A stretch of DNA of 7,081 bases from contig JAOUPL010000056.1 in the NCBI GenBank assembly GCA_029879825.1, positions 1 through 7,081 of the forward strand, given 5' to 3'. Made by a program: the position numbers and the translations under genes. The notes under the pieces were generated by a model. The model saw only the letters and a program-made list of their open reading frames with translations. It did not search any database and was not told the DNA's origin. Of this stretch, positions 1 to 5,952 are shown one piece after another. Position 1 is the stretch's first letter. The number at the start of each line of letters is the position of its first letter. The stretch comes from Candidatus Bathyarchaeota archaeon (GTDB lineage Archaea; Thermoproteota; Bathyarchaeia; Bathyarchaeales; Bathyarchaeaceae).

Positions 1-379
1 TGCCCATAGAAATGTGGCCGCCAGATGGAATCGATAGGGCAAGCATATAATCCCCTGGTTCAGCGAAAGCTGTATAAACAGCAAGGTTTGCCACGACGCC
101 TGAGATTGGCCTAACGTCAACAAACTCTGCGTTAAAAAGTTTTTTAGCTAGGTCTATGCAAAGCAACTCAACTTGATCGATATACGTGCACCCTGCATAA
201 ACTCTGCTTCCAGGCCATCCTTCGGCATATCTATTCCCAAAATCTGTTATTATTGCTTCACGAACAGCTGGACTTGGAACGTTTTCACTTGCTATCAAAG
301 GAATAACACATCTAAACCAAGCGTGATGCTTTTTCAGCAGTTGAAAAACCCCTTCATAATACTCTTTGGCACTACTCAA
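1..379 (-). CDS. glyA: Serine hydroxymethyltransferase, N-terminal part (cut by window edge)
   Basis: This is the amino-terminal 126 residues of a PLP-dependent serine hydroxymethyltransferase, which interconverts serine and glycine while moving a one-carbon unit to a folate or, in many archaea, a methanopterin-type carrier. Read on the minus strand it shows the family landmarks in order: IASEN (residues 29-33), the glycine-rich YAEGWPGSRVYAGC stretch (51-64), RPISGVVANLAVY (90-102) in place of the bacterial QPHSG-type version, and SGGHISMG at the edge (119-126). The PLP lysine lies beyond the window. I chose the TTG at 379 because AAAGGAG sits eight bases upstream, the nearest ATG upstream (397-399) is in another frame and closes after seven codons, and the protein begins at the expected distance before IASEN. 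It is transcribed divergently from the radical SAM gene. The family call is secure; the carrier used is not visible. Confidence 0.95.
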   Translation of the reverse strand, partial: MSSAKEYYEGVFQLLKKHHAWFRCVIPLIASENVPSPAVREAIITDFGNRYAEGWPGSRVYAGCTYIDQVELLCIDLAKKLFNAEFVDVRPISGVVANLAVYTAFAEPGDYMLALSIPSGGHISMG

Positions 380-387
380 TATCTCAA

Positions 388-394
388 CTCCTTT
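388..394 (-). promoter_or_regulatory. Ribosome binding site of glyA
   Basis: On the minus strand the sequence reads AAAGGAG, eight bases before a TTG codon. This near-consensus site decides the start of glyA, which has no suitable in-frame ATG nearby. Confidence 0.75.
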
Positions 395-414
395 CGCATA
401 TAGAAAAGCCTGAA

Positions 415-423
415 TATTTAAAA
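415..423 (-). promoter_or_regulatory. Likely TATA box of glyA
   Basis: The minus strand reads TTTTAAATA here. Archaeal transcription usually starts about 25 bases downstream, which would be near position 393-395, giving a leader of about 15 bases that just includes the AAAGGAG site. The spacing makes this the best promoter candidate for glyA; no experiment supports it. Confidence 0.55.
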
Positions 424-462
424 ACTTACTCGAGAAGGGAAACAAGTACTTAACTTTTGCAG

Positions 463-470
463 TATTTAAG
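463..470 (+). promoter_or_regulatory. Possible second TATA-like element in the divergent spacer
   Basis: TATTTAAG on the plus strand resembles an archaeal TATA box and would start a transcript near 490, about 150 bases before the radical SAM start. It could give a long-leader transcript of that gene or serve a small upstream reading frame. It shares the nine bases TTTAAGTCA (465-473) with the spacer ahead of the last glycosyltransferase (5957-5965). AT-rich spacers contain such words by chance, so this is tentative. Confidence 0.25.
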
Positions 471-608
471 TCATATTAAGATGACAGCGAGTATTTCTTC
501 GACTGATATTTTGTTGGATGAGGTAGACCTATTGGATGAGGTTTTGGAGTCTAACCTTATTTTGCTCGAAGAAAAGCTAAATCGCTCACTTCGCAGCTTT
601 TGGCAAAG

Positions 609-617
609 TTTATTTTA
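609..617 (+). promoter_or_regulatory. Likely TATA box of the radical SAM gene (leaderless)
   Basis: TTTATTTTA is centred on 613, preceded by a purine/A-rich CAAAG that could act as the TFB recognition element. A start 25 bases downstream falls on 638, exactly the first ATG of the radical SAM gene. No Shine-Dalgarno-like sequence precedes that ATG, which agrees with leaderless transcription, common in archaea. Confidence 0.5.
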
Positions 618-637
618 TTCATGTTCTAAAAGACTGA

Positions 638-2077
638 ATGCGATCAAAAATGAAGTTTTCGTTTGTAAATCCAACTCCTTCTTCAGAATCCATGTACATG
701 GTTCCAACAGCATGGCCCCCCTTAGGCATCTTATACTGTGCGGGAGTTTTAATGAATGAAGGAATTGCCGTCTCCATACTTGATCAACCGGCAAAAGGAT
801 TTTCTCTAGATCAAACCGTAAGTTGGGTGAGAAAGGAAGATCCAGACATTCTAGGTTTTTCAGTTTTACTTAGCGCTGCGAAGGAAGCGCCAAAAATTGC
901 GGAACGCGTGAAAGCGGAGAACCCAAACATTACAATCGTTTTTGGAAACTATCACGCAACTTTCAACGCTGAGAGAATCCTCAAAAAATATCCTTTCGTG
1001 GATGTCGTCGCTAGGGGTGAGGGCGAATACACCGGCCTTGAACTTGCAAGGTGTTTGGAAAAAGAGGAGAACCTAAACGGAGTTCAAGGCATAACTTTTA
1101 GGAAAGCTGACAAAATAGTCTCAACTCCGGACAGACCGTTAATCAAAAAAGTGGACGAGCTTCCCTTTCCAGATCGCAATTTGACAGGTGCTCAATATAC
1201 CTCGACAATCTTTGGAGTGAAGGTTAACACCAAAAAATTTACCACCCTCGTTTCATCACGCGGATGTCCCTTTAGATGCAGCTTTTGCGGAATCAGGAAA
1301 TTCGCTCGAGGAATGTGGAGGCCAAGGTCAGTTGAAAACGTAATTGAAGAATTGGAGTTCTTGCAAAGTGAAGGTTATGAACAATTTCTCTTTGCAGACG
1401 ACAACTTTACCCTCAACGCTAAGAGGGTGTCAAAGCTTTGCCGAAGAATGAAAAAGGCGGGAATGGACATTGAATGGTTCTGCGACTCGCGTGTGGATCA
1501 CGTCAGCTATGACATGTTTAGGGAAATGGTGAAGACTGGATGTAGATGTCTCTTCTTTGGGATAGAAAGCGGTAACCAAAGGATCTTGGATTATTACAAG
1601 AAAGGAATTACTCCAGAACAGTCTGAAAGGGCTATTTGTAAGGCTAGAAGGGCTGGTGTGGACATAATTGTGGGGTCCTTCATTGTTGGGGCTCCTGACG
1701 AAACTAGGCGCGAGATTGTGAACACTTTGCAGTTCGCAAATAAACTGGATATTGATGTGCCCGACGTTAATATTTTGGGGGCTCACACAGGAATCGAAAT
1801 ATGGAATGACCTCGTGGCTGAAGGACTTATCGACGAGGAAAAATATTGGGAAACCGGAGTTTGCATTTCTAGGGATTTGCCGACTCCTGTTCCCTATGAA
1901 GAAGTGCGTTCGCTTGTATACGAATATTTCCGAGCCTTCTATCTTCGCCCTAAACAGTTGCTTACAGAGATATTGAGAACTTCAAGGAGTTCCTTCAGAA
2001 TTGCGGCCATTCTTAACAACATCGCCAATTTCAACCAATTCGCTGAGACACTAAGTCAAGCAATCCGACGCGACTAA
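638..2077 (+). CDS. B12-binding-domain radical SAM protein
   Basis: A 479-residue protein of the class B (cobalamin-domain) radical SAM group, often loosely annotated as BchE-like. The N-terminal domain (about 5-180) has the usual order: PPLGILYCAGVL (27-38), SILD (46-49), DILGFSVL (70-77), GNYHATF (103-109, where relatives have GGPHATF) and RGEGE (126-130). The radical SAM core follows, with the iron-sulphur cluster cysteines in CX3CX2C form at C210, C214 and C217, and GIESG at 308-312. The C-terminal part ends in the FYLRP-type helical tail seen in relatives. The DxHxxG cobalamin-ligand motif is not visible, so cobalamin may bind without a histidine ligand or not at all. The ATG at 638 fits a leaderless transcript; the ATG at 650 is the alternative. 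Members methylate, cyclise or rearrange diverse substrates, including lipids and cofactors; the substrate here is unknown. Family call secure, reaction not. Confidence 0.93.
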   Translation: MRSKMKFSFVNPTPSSESMYMVPTAWPPLGILYCAGVLMNEGIAVSILDQPAKGFSLDQTVSWVRKEDPDILGFSVLLSAAKEAPKIAERVKAENPNITIVFGNYHATFNAERILKKYPFVDVVARGEGEYTGLELARCLEKEENLNGVQGITFRKADKIVSTPDRPLIKKVDELPFPDRNLTGAQYTSTIFGVKVNTKKFTTLVSSRGCPFRCSFCGIRKFARGMWRPRSVENVIEELEFLQSEGYEQFLFADDNFTLNAKRVSKLCRRMKKAGMDIEWFCDSRVDHVSYDMFREMVKTGCRCLFFGIESGNQRILDYYKKGITPEQSERAICKARRAGVDIIVGSFIVGAPDETRREIVNTLQFANKLDIDVPDVNILGAHTGIEIWNDLVAEGLIDEEKYWETGVCISRDLPTPVPYEEVRSLVYEYFRAFYLRPKQLLTEILRTSRSSFRIAAILNNIANFNQFAETLSQAIRRD

Positions 2078-2145
2078 ATACTAGTAGTTCACGATACTAT
2101 CTGATAGGCTTCGCTCTAATAGAAAATCAGGCAAACGTATAAGAC

Positions 2146-2150
2146 GGTGA
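2146..2150 (+). promoter_or_regulatory. Ribosome binding site of the adenosine-specific kinase gene
   Basis: GGTGA matches the archaeal anti-Shine-Dalgarno end and lies five bases before the GTG at 2156. It supports GTG as the start. A promoter for this gene is not clear: the TATAAG at 2138-2143 is too close to the start to serve it, so the gene may be cotranscribed with the radical SAM gene 78 bases upstream. Confidence 0.55.
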
Positions 2151-2155
2151 AGTGA

Positions 2156-2638
2156 GTGGAACTTAAAACCGTAAAGATCGAGGTTCCCAAGGAATGCAAT
2201 GTGATATTGGGCATGGCCCACTTCATCAAGACCGTTGAAGATCTCTACGAAGCGTTAATCAACTCCGTTCCAAACATCAAATTCGGCATAGGCTTTTGCG
2301 AAAGCTCCGGACCCTGCCTAGTTAGATGCGAAGGCAACGACGAAGAATTGAAGAACTCGGCGTCGCGCCAGGCTTTGAAGTTAGGGTGCGGTCACTGCTT
2401 TATCATTCTCTTGAAGAATGCCTATCCAATCAACGTTCTAGACAAAATCAAACAAGTGCCTGAAGTTTGCAGCATCCAAGCCGCAACAGCTAATCCCCTA
2501 GAGGTTATAGTGGCAGAGACAGAACAAGGCAGAGGAATTCTGGGCGTTGTCGACGGCCCAAAAAGTAAGGGAATTGAAACCGAAAAAGATGTCAAAGCGA
2601 GAAAGGAATTGCTCAGAAAAATCGGATACAAATTGTGA
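2156..2638 (+). CDS. Adenosine-specific kinase (DUF355 family)
   Basis: A 160-residue protein of the small adenosine-specific kinase family (DUF355), found mostly in archaea and some thermophilic bacteria. It is unrelated to ribokinase-type adenosine kinases; structures from Pyrobaculum and Sulfolobus members are known. The length is normal for the family. Recognisable parts are the N-terminal strand and NVILGMAHFIKTVEDLYEAL (15-34), KFGIGFCESSGPCLVRCEGN (42-61), the HCFIILL strand (80-86) and the highly conserved AATANPLEVIVAETEQGRG block (109-127) followed by ILGVVDG. Seven cysteines occur (14, 48, 54, 58, 78, 81, 105), several near the glycine-rich segments. The expected reaction is phosphorylation of adenosine to AMP in the cytoplasm, supporting purine salvage. 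The GTG start is backed by a GGTGA site. No membrane segment or signal peptide is visible. The family call is strong; activity rests on characterised relatives. Confidence 0.92.
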   Translation: MELKTVKIEVPKECNVILGMAHFIKTVEDLYEALINSVPNIKFGIGFCESSGPCLVRCEGNDEELKNSASRQALKLGCGHCFIILLKNAYPINVLDKIKQVPEVCSIQAATANPLEVIVAETEQGRGILGVVDGPKSKGIETEKDVKARKELLRKIGYKL

Positions 2639-2668
2639 TAATTGAAGCGCTTATGAATGCAGAATATC

Positions 2669-2689
2669 TTGCTCGAGTTTTTTGAGCAA
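2669..2689 (+). terminator. Inverted repeat with T6, probable terminator after the kinase gene
   Basis: TTGCTC (2669-2674) and GAGCAA (2684-2689) can form a six-pair stem around a loop that contains six T residues (2678-2683). It begins 30 bases after the kinase stop. Two further T5 runs follow at 2704-2708 and 2729-2733. Archaeal RNA polymerase terminates at T-tracts without needing a hairpin, so the three successive tracts may form a terminator zone. The stem could also be an operator for the next gene. Confidence 0.4.
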
Positions 2690-2698
2690 CGTAAAAGC

Positions 2699-2735
2699 CA
2701 AAATTTTTCTTTCAAATGTGCAACAAAATTTTTCT
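2699..2735 (+). repeat. Pair of 12-base direct repeats
   Basis: CAAAATTTTTCT occurs at 2699-2710 and again at 2724-2735, 25 bases apart start to start, and each copy is followed within one or two bases by TTCAA. The spacing is close to two and a half helical turns. The pair lies between the kinase gene and the coupled membrane protein/glycosyltransferase genes. It may be tandem T-tract terminators or a regulator site; low complexity makes a chance origin possible. Confidence 0.5.
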
Positions 2736-2795
2736 GTTCAACGCAAGGTACTGAAGCTAGACAAAAATGATTCATGGACGGTGTCTTCAGTGGCA

Positions 2796-3227
2796 ATGAA
2801 TAGGCAGAGCTTTAGGCATCCCAAAGTGAGACCTAATTACATGCATATGTATGTGGGCATCGGCACCGCGACAATCATGCTTCTCATCTACTTCTCACTG
2901 CATCACGTACTCAATGAACCTGCACTAATTTCTATCACCATCTTCAATTTTTTGTTTGTCTTCCTACTATTTCCACTGGAAGGCCAGCTTTTTCGAAAAG
3001 TCTATTTACTTGTTGCAGGCAACATCGTGGGTTTAGTATGGCATTTTATCAAGTCGTCCTTTGGAGCGGCTTCAGTTTTTTATTTAGGAGCAGATACCTT
3101 AAAAATCATAACCGTCGTTATCGGACCAATCATTGATTTGATATGGATCGTGTCTGTTTGGTCACTTGGTTTATCGATGCTGGCCTCCGCTAAGAAAAGA
3201 AATGAAGGGGATGAAAAGAACATTTGA
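2796..3227 (+). CDS. Four-helix membrane protein of unknown function, coupled to the glycosyltransferase
   Basis: I do not recognise the family. With the ATG at 2796 the protein has 143 residues: a short basic N-terminus (MNRQSFRHPKVRP), four hydrophobic segments at about 17-35, 42-60, 68-87 and 104-130, and a charged tail (AKKRNEGDEKNI). Almost all of it is membrane, with no obvious catalytic motif. The reading frame stays open back to 2682, but that upstream part is low-complexity and covers the T-tracts and direct repeats, so I do not include it. A GTG at 2790, six bases after a weak GGTG, is a fair alternative start; an ATG at 2841 is less likely because the first helix would be shortened. 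Its TGA overlaps the TTG start of the glycosyltransferase, so the two are surely one operon. It may be an accessory subunit of that enzyme, but this is inferred only from position. Confidence 0.75.
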   Translation: MNRQSFRHPKVRPNYMHMYVGIGTATIMLLIYFSLHHVLNEPALISITIFNFLFVFLLFPLEGQLFRKVYLLVAGNIVGLVWHFIKSSFGAASVFYLGADTLKIITVVIGPIIDLIWIVSVWSLGLSMLASAKKRNEGDEKNI

Positions 3228-4558
3228 TCTTAGTTTTGAATCTGATTTTCGTATTTTTGGTCATGTTCATGTCAGCCTACCTTGCGAGGCACTATATCTT
3301 CACGCTTACAGCGCTGTATCATGAAAAGGGGCAACATCACCACAACCCTCACGATGCGGCTTATCAACCAACAGTGTCAGTTCTGATTCCCGCCCGCAAC
3401 GAAGAAAAGGTGATCGGACGAATCCTTCAGAGAATGACCGAGTTAACTTATCCCAAAGAAAAGCTCGAGGTTATTGTGATAGACGACGCGTCCACTGACC
3501 AAACAAGCGAAATTGCAGAAGAATTTGCCAAAGAACATGAGTACATAAAAGTGGTTCATCGGAGCCTAGAGGATGGCGGAAAAGGAAAACCGGCAGCATT
3601 GAATCATGGGTTGAAATATGTTGAAGGAGAAATTGTATGTTGCTTCGACGCGGACTATTATCCTCAGAGAGATATTCTTGAGAAACTCATAGCCTGTTTC
3701 AAAGATCCCAAGGTTGGAGCCGTACAGGGAAGAGTTACCGTCCTGAACGAGCCTAACACGCTGGTGACAAGACTTGTTGCGTTGGAACGAACCGGAGGTT
3801 ATCGAGTGGACCAATTTGCTCGGGATAGTCTAGGACTCATCCCACAATTCGGAGGGACCGTGGGAGGATTCAGGCGAAGTTTGATAGAATCTCTGGGCGG
3901 CTGGGATCCCAGCATGCTTGCCGAAGACACAGATCTAACTTTCAAGGCTTGTCTTGCGGGCTACAAGGTTCGATACGTGAATGATGCTGAGTGCTACGAG
4001 GAAGCGGTCGAGAATTGGCGATCCTATTGGCGTCAGCGATCTCGCTGGGCCAAAGGGCATATGCAATGCGCCTTTAGATACCTATGGCCTCTTGTCAAGA
4101 GCAAAAATCTGCGGTTAAGGGAAAAGATTGATGGGTTTCTGCTGCTTAACGTTTATTTTGTCCCAATTCTTGTCGGACTGGCTTGGATTCTTGGGGCAAC
4201 TTTGTGTTTGATTAATCCTTCCCCATGGATTGAAATTCTCTGGGTTGCGATATCGATTTCAGTTTACAGTTCTGTGGGGAATTTTGCGCCTTTCTTCGAG
4301 GTTGGTATAGGTGCCTATCTGGACGGAAGGAAGCGAATATACTGGCTAATACCTTTACTGCTCTTAACCTTCATATTTAACATGTTAATCTGCACCAAAG
4401 CTTTGATGGACTTATGCGTTTCTAAGGTTACTAGAAAGAAGCGTCATGCATGGGCAAAAACGCTTCACAATGGCACAGGAAACTGTTATTTGAATAACGC
4501 AAAGAAGATGTCTCCTGCGATCTCCCACTTTTTTCTTGATCTATTTGGATCCCAATAA
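3224..4558 (+). CDS. Membrane-embedded family 2 glycosyltransferase, processive-synthase type
   Basis: A 444-residue inverting family 2 glycosyltransferase with the motif set of processive polysaccharide synthases (cellulose, hyaluronan and poly-N-acetylglucosamine synthases): IDD at 86-88, DAD at 142-144, ED at 234-235 within AEDTD, and QRSRW (Q271-W275). One hydrophobic segment lies at the N-terminus (about 1-21) and about three to four after the catalytic domain (roughly 303-330, 335-355, 371-398). A basic tail with WAKTLHNG (410-417) resembles the WxKT tail of related synthases. The enzyme should use a cytoplasmic nucleotide sugar and build, perhaps extrude, a polymer through its own helices; the sugar cannot be told. 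The TTG start overlaps the TGA of the preceding gene in TTGA, with a GGGGATGA stretch about nine bases upstream; an ATG further in would cut the first helix. No PilZ domain is present, so cyclic-di-GMP control is not indicated. A non-processive transferase remains possible. Confidence 0.92.
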   Translation: MILVLNLIFVFLVMFMSAYLARHYIFTLTALYHEKGQHHHNPHDAAYQPTVSVLIPARNEEKVIGRILQRMTELTYPKEKLEVIVIDDASTDQTSEIAEEFAKEHEYIKVVHRSLEDGGKGKPAALNHGLKYVEGEIVCCFDADYYPQRDILEKLIACFKDPKVGAVQGRVTVLNEPNTLVTRLVALERTGGYRVDQFARDSLGLIPQFGGTVGGFRRSLIESLGGWDPSMLAEDTDLTFKACLAGYKVRYVNDAECYEEAVENWRSYWRQRSRWAKGHMQCAFRYLWPLVKSKNLRLREKIDGFLLLNVYFVPILVGLAWILGATLCLINPSPWIEILWVAISISVYSSVGNFAPFFEVGIGAYLDGRKRIYWLIPLLLLTFIFNMLICTKALMDLCVSKVTRKKRHAWAKTLHNGTGNCYLNNAKKMSPAISHFFLDLFGSQ

Positions 4559-4581
4559 CAACAGAATGTTGAAATCACATA

Positions 4582-4636
4582 TTTTTTCCAAAAACACTCT
4601 ACGATGCAAGAGATGACAACCACATGTGCCTTTTTT
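4582..4636 (+). terminator. Two T6 tracts after the processive glycosyltransferase
   Basis: T6 runs occur at 4582-4587 and 4631-4636, 24 and 73 bases after the stop at 4558. No strong stem precedes the first; the second follows the eight-base palindrome CACATGTG (4621-4628). Such tracts are sufficient for archaeal termination, which would separate the glycosyltransferase transcript from the small gene that follows. Confidence 0.4.
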
Positions 4637-4647
4637 GCGGAAAAAGT

Positions 4648-4655
4648 TATATTAA
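4648..4655 (+). promoter_or_regulatory. Likely TATA box of the small membrane protein gene
   Basis: TATATTAA-type sequence (TATATTAA read within TTATATTAAG) with an A-rich upstream element (GAAAAAG) fits an archaeal TATA box. The transcript would begin near 4677, about 12 bases before the TTG at 4689. This favours the TTG at 4689 over the one at 4659 as the start. Confidence 0.4.
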
Positions 4656-4688
4656 GAATTGCACCAAAAAGGTGAAGTAGAAGTTAAA

Positions 4689-4853
4689 TTGATTTCGAAT
4701 CCGATTTCAACTCCATACGTGTTAATCTTCTCAATCCTCGCTTTATGTGCCTTCATAATCCTTCTTTTCTTGCCGTCCATCTTAGAACTAAAAAGACCCA
4801 AAGATCCGGGACCACGTAAAATTGTTGAAATCACAACCGAAAAAGACGATTAA
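4689..4853 (+). CDS. Small single-helix membrane protein of unknown function
   Basis: A short open frame giving 54 residues from the TTG at 4689, or 64 from the TTG at 4659. It has a strongly hydrophobic helix (about residues 10-33 of the short form, YVLIFSILALCAFIILLFLP), then a charged, proline-rich cytoplasmic-type tail with ELKRPKDPGPRKI and an acidic end (TTEKDD). The sharp split into one helix and a structured-looking polar tail suggests a real small membrane protein, and a TATA-like element sits at the right distance. I do not know the family. GGTGA at 4671-4675 is 13 bases before the short start, too far for a good ribosome site. It stands between two glycosyltransferase genes and ends seven bases from the stop of the opposite-strand one, so a role at the membrane with them is possible but unproven. 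Confidence 0.5.
   Translation: MISNPISTPYVLIFSILALCAFIILLFLPSILELKRPKDPGPRKIVEITTEKDD
4840..4844 (-). terminator. T5 tract after the leftward glycosyltransferase
   Basis: On the minus strand this is a run of five T residues, 17 bases past the stop of the leftward glycosyltransferase, inside the last codons of the small membrane protein gene. Together with the T7 tract on the other strand it may form a compact two-way termination zone. Confidence 0.25.
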
Positions 4854-4860
4854 ACGTGTC

Positions 4861-5889
4861 TTATGTTGCCGTCTGCTTGCGGGTTTTTTTGAAAAGCTGG
4901 TAAATTTCTCCAAAACAGAAGGAGAGTACTCTGAAGAGATCAACAAGGGGATATATAATAGCCCCTACATATCGCTTATTTTCCAGCGCTCTATAAGCGT
5001 AGACCGTCATCACGATAAGTAAAGGCGTAATTGTAAATCCGAACAGCAGTAGGGGAAAAATGCCCCAACTCGTTGTAAAAGTCAGAAACGTCAGCGACCC
5101 AACTATTAGCAGCCAAGTTATGAATCCTACTAGACTTAGAAAAGACCATGTGGAAAATGCGTCCTTCATCCTTTTCCTTTTAAGCAATACTCCGCTTCCC
5201 CTGCCGTACCGAAAGTTTTGTTTCAAAAATTCCTTGAGCGTTGACCTATGTTTATGCCAAACAAAAACGTTGGGATCCAAAACCATCTTGTAACCAGCTC
5301 TACAAACTCTTTCAGTGAATTCAACTTCATCGAAGCCATACTGAATACTCTCATCAAAAAATCCGACTTCTTCTGCTACTTTCCGTCTAAAAGCCATGTT
5401 GCACCCCGCTGGATGACGCAGAAACGGCTTTACCATATTTAGTTCTTCTCGCTTCTTGAAGAGTGGCATGAAAGGCACTAAGCTGTTGTCGGCGTATTGA
5501 GAAATGAAGTCGCCATTAAATCCCTTTGCGCTCCCTCCTACGCAGCTAACTTTTGGATCTTTAAAGTTCTCAACGATTTTTGTGATCCAGTTGCTGGATA
5601 CTACGCAGTCGCAATCGGTGAAGGCGATAATTTCACCGTTGCTATTCTTTATTCCAGTGTTTCTTGCAGCGTTTAGCCCATTCTTTCTTTCAACAACAAG
5701 CTTTACGGGATATTTTTTGACTATGTCCCTAGTTTTGTCTGTTGAGTTCCCGTCAACCACGATTACTTCTACTTTTTTTCTGTCGTAGTCTAGTCTCTGA
5801 AGAGACTCCAGTAACGGCTCTATAGTTGGTTCTCCGTTTCGCACGGGAACTATGACAGTGACTGAAGGCTGCGATTTGTAGCTTTCCAT
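4861..5889 (-). CDS. Family 2 glycosyltransferase with C-terminal membrane helices
   Basis: A 342-residue family 2 glycosyltransferase. The catalytic domain (about 8-235) has SVTVIVPVRNGEPTIEPLLESL at the start (9-30), the nucleotide-binding VVDGNSTD (44-51), the metal-binding DxD as D92-C-D94, GCNMAFRR (162-169) and the acceptor-side FDEVEF (186-191) where most relatives have an ED pair. A WHKHRSTLKEFLKQNFRYGRG segment (211-231) follows, a type seen in many membrane-anchored family 2 enzymes. The QxxRW motif of processive synthases is absent, so a single sugar is probably added per acceptor. Two hydrophobic helices (about 249-271 and 277-298) and a weaker third (308-326) anchor it, with a lysine/arginine-rich end. 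The ATG at 5889 directly precedes the conserved domain. It is a single leftward gene, convergent with the small membrane protein and divergent from the last glycosyltransferase. Donor sugar and acceptor are unknown. Confidence 0.92.
   Translation of the reverse strand: MESYKSQPSVTVIVPVRNGEPTIEPLLESLQRLDYDRKKVEVIVVDGNSTDKTRDIVKKYPVKLVVERKNGLNAARNTGIKNSNGEIIAFTDCDCVVSSNWITKIVENFKDPKVSCVGGSAKGFNGDFISQYADNSLVPFMPLFKKREELNMVKPFLRHPAGCNMAFRRKVAEEVGFFDESIQYGFDEVEFTERVCRAGYKMVLDPNVFVWHKHRSTLKEFLKQNFRYGRGSGVLLKRKRMKDAFSTWSFLSLVGFITWLLIVGSLTFLTFTTSWGIFPLLLFGFTITPLLIVMTVYAYRALENKRYVGAIIYPLVDLFRVLSFCFGEIYQLFKKTRKQTAT
4884..4890 (+). terminator. T7 tract after the small membrane protein gene
   Basis: GCGGG followed by seven T residues lies 31 bases after the stop of the small gene, within the 3' end of the opposite-strand glycosyltransferase, where it encodes lysines. 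It is the longest T run of the region and a good archaeal terminator candidate for rightward transcripts. Confidence 0.4.
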
Positions 5890-5899
5890 CGCGATCGCG
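5890..5899. repeat. Ten-base palindrome touching the start codon of the leftward glycosyltransferase
   Basis: CGCGATCGCG is a perfect palindrome immediately upstream of the ATG at 5889 (minus strand). It lies where a ribosome site would normally be, and only a weak AAGAG is found further upstream. It could be a methyltransferase target, a protein site, or chance. Confidence 0.5.
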
Positions 5900-5932
5900 T
5901 CTCTTACACGTCGTAGGAATCGACTCTTGCCA

Positions 5933-5940
5933 ATTTAATT
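5933..5940 (-). promoter_or_regulatory. Possible TATA box of the leftward glycosyltransferase
   Basis: The minus strand reads AATTAAAT within an A/T-rich run. A transcript start about 25 bases on would fall near 5911, leaving a leader of about 22 bases before the ATG at 5889. It is the only AT-rich element at a suitable distance, but the match is modest. Confidence 0.3.
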
Positions 5941-5952
5941 TTTACGCAAAAA

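Noticed and set aside
173..403. Plus-strand open frame over the start of glyA
   Set aside because: It lies opposite the clearly conserved serine hydroxymethyltransferase sequence and its product has no family features.
1430..1786. Minus-strand open frame inside the radical SAM gene
   Set aside because: It is antisense to a region with strong radical SAM motifs and gives a low-complexity product rich in serine, histidine and phenylalanine.
2682..2795. N-terminal extension of the four-helix membrane protein
   Set aside because: The 38 extra codons fall on T-tracts and direct repeats and have no ribosome site; the ATG at 2796, or GTG at 2790, is a better start.
2422..2796. Minus-strand open frame across the kinase end and the spacer
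   Set aside because: It is antisense to the conserved ATANP block of the kinase and crosses the T-tract spacer; no motif and no ribosome site.
4652..4834. Minus-strand open frame opposite the small membrane protein
   Set aside because: The plus strand has a coherent helix-plus-tail design and a TATA-like element, while the minus frame has neither.
4568..4835. Twelve-base repeat GTTGAAATCACA at 4568-4579 and 4824-4835
   Set aside because: One copy is in coding sequence and the other in a spacer; there are no shared flanks or phasing, so chance is the simplest reading.
5060..5788. Several plus-strand open frames inside the leftward glycosyltransferase
   Set aside because: They are antisense to a complete family 2 domain with all expected motifs and look like phenylalanine/serine-rich shadows.
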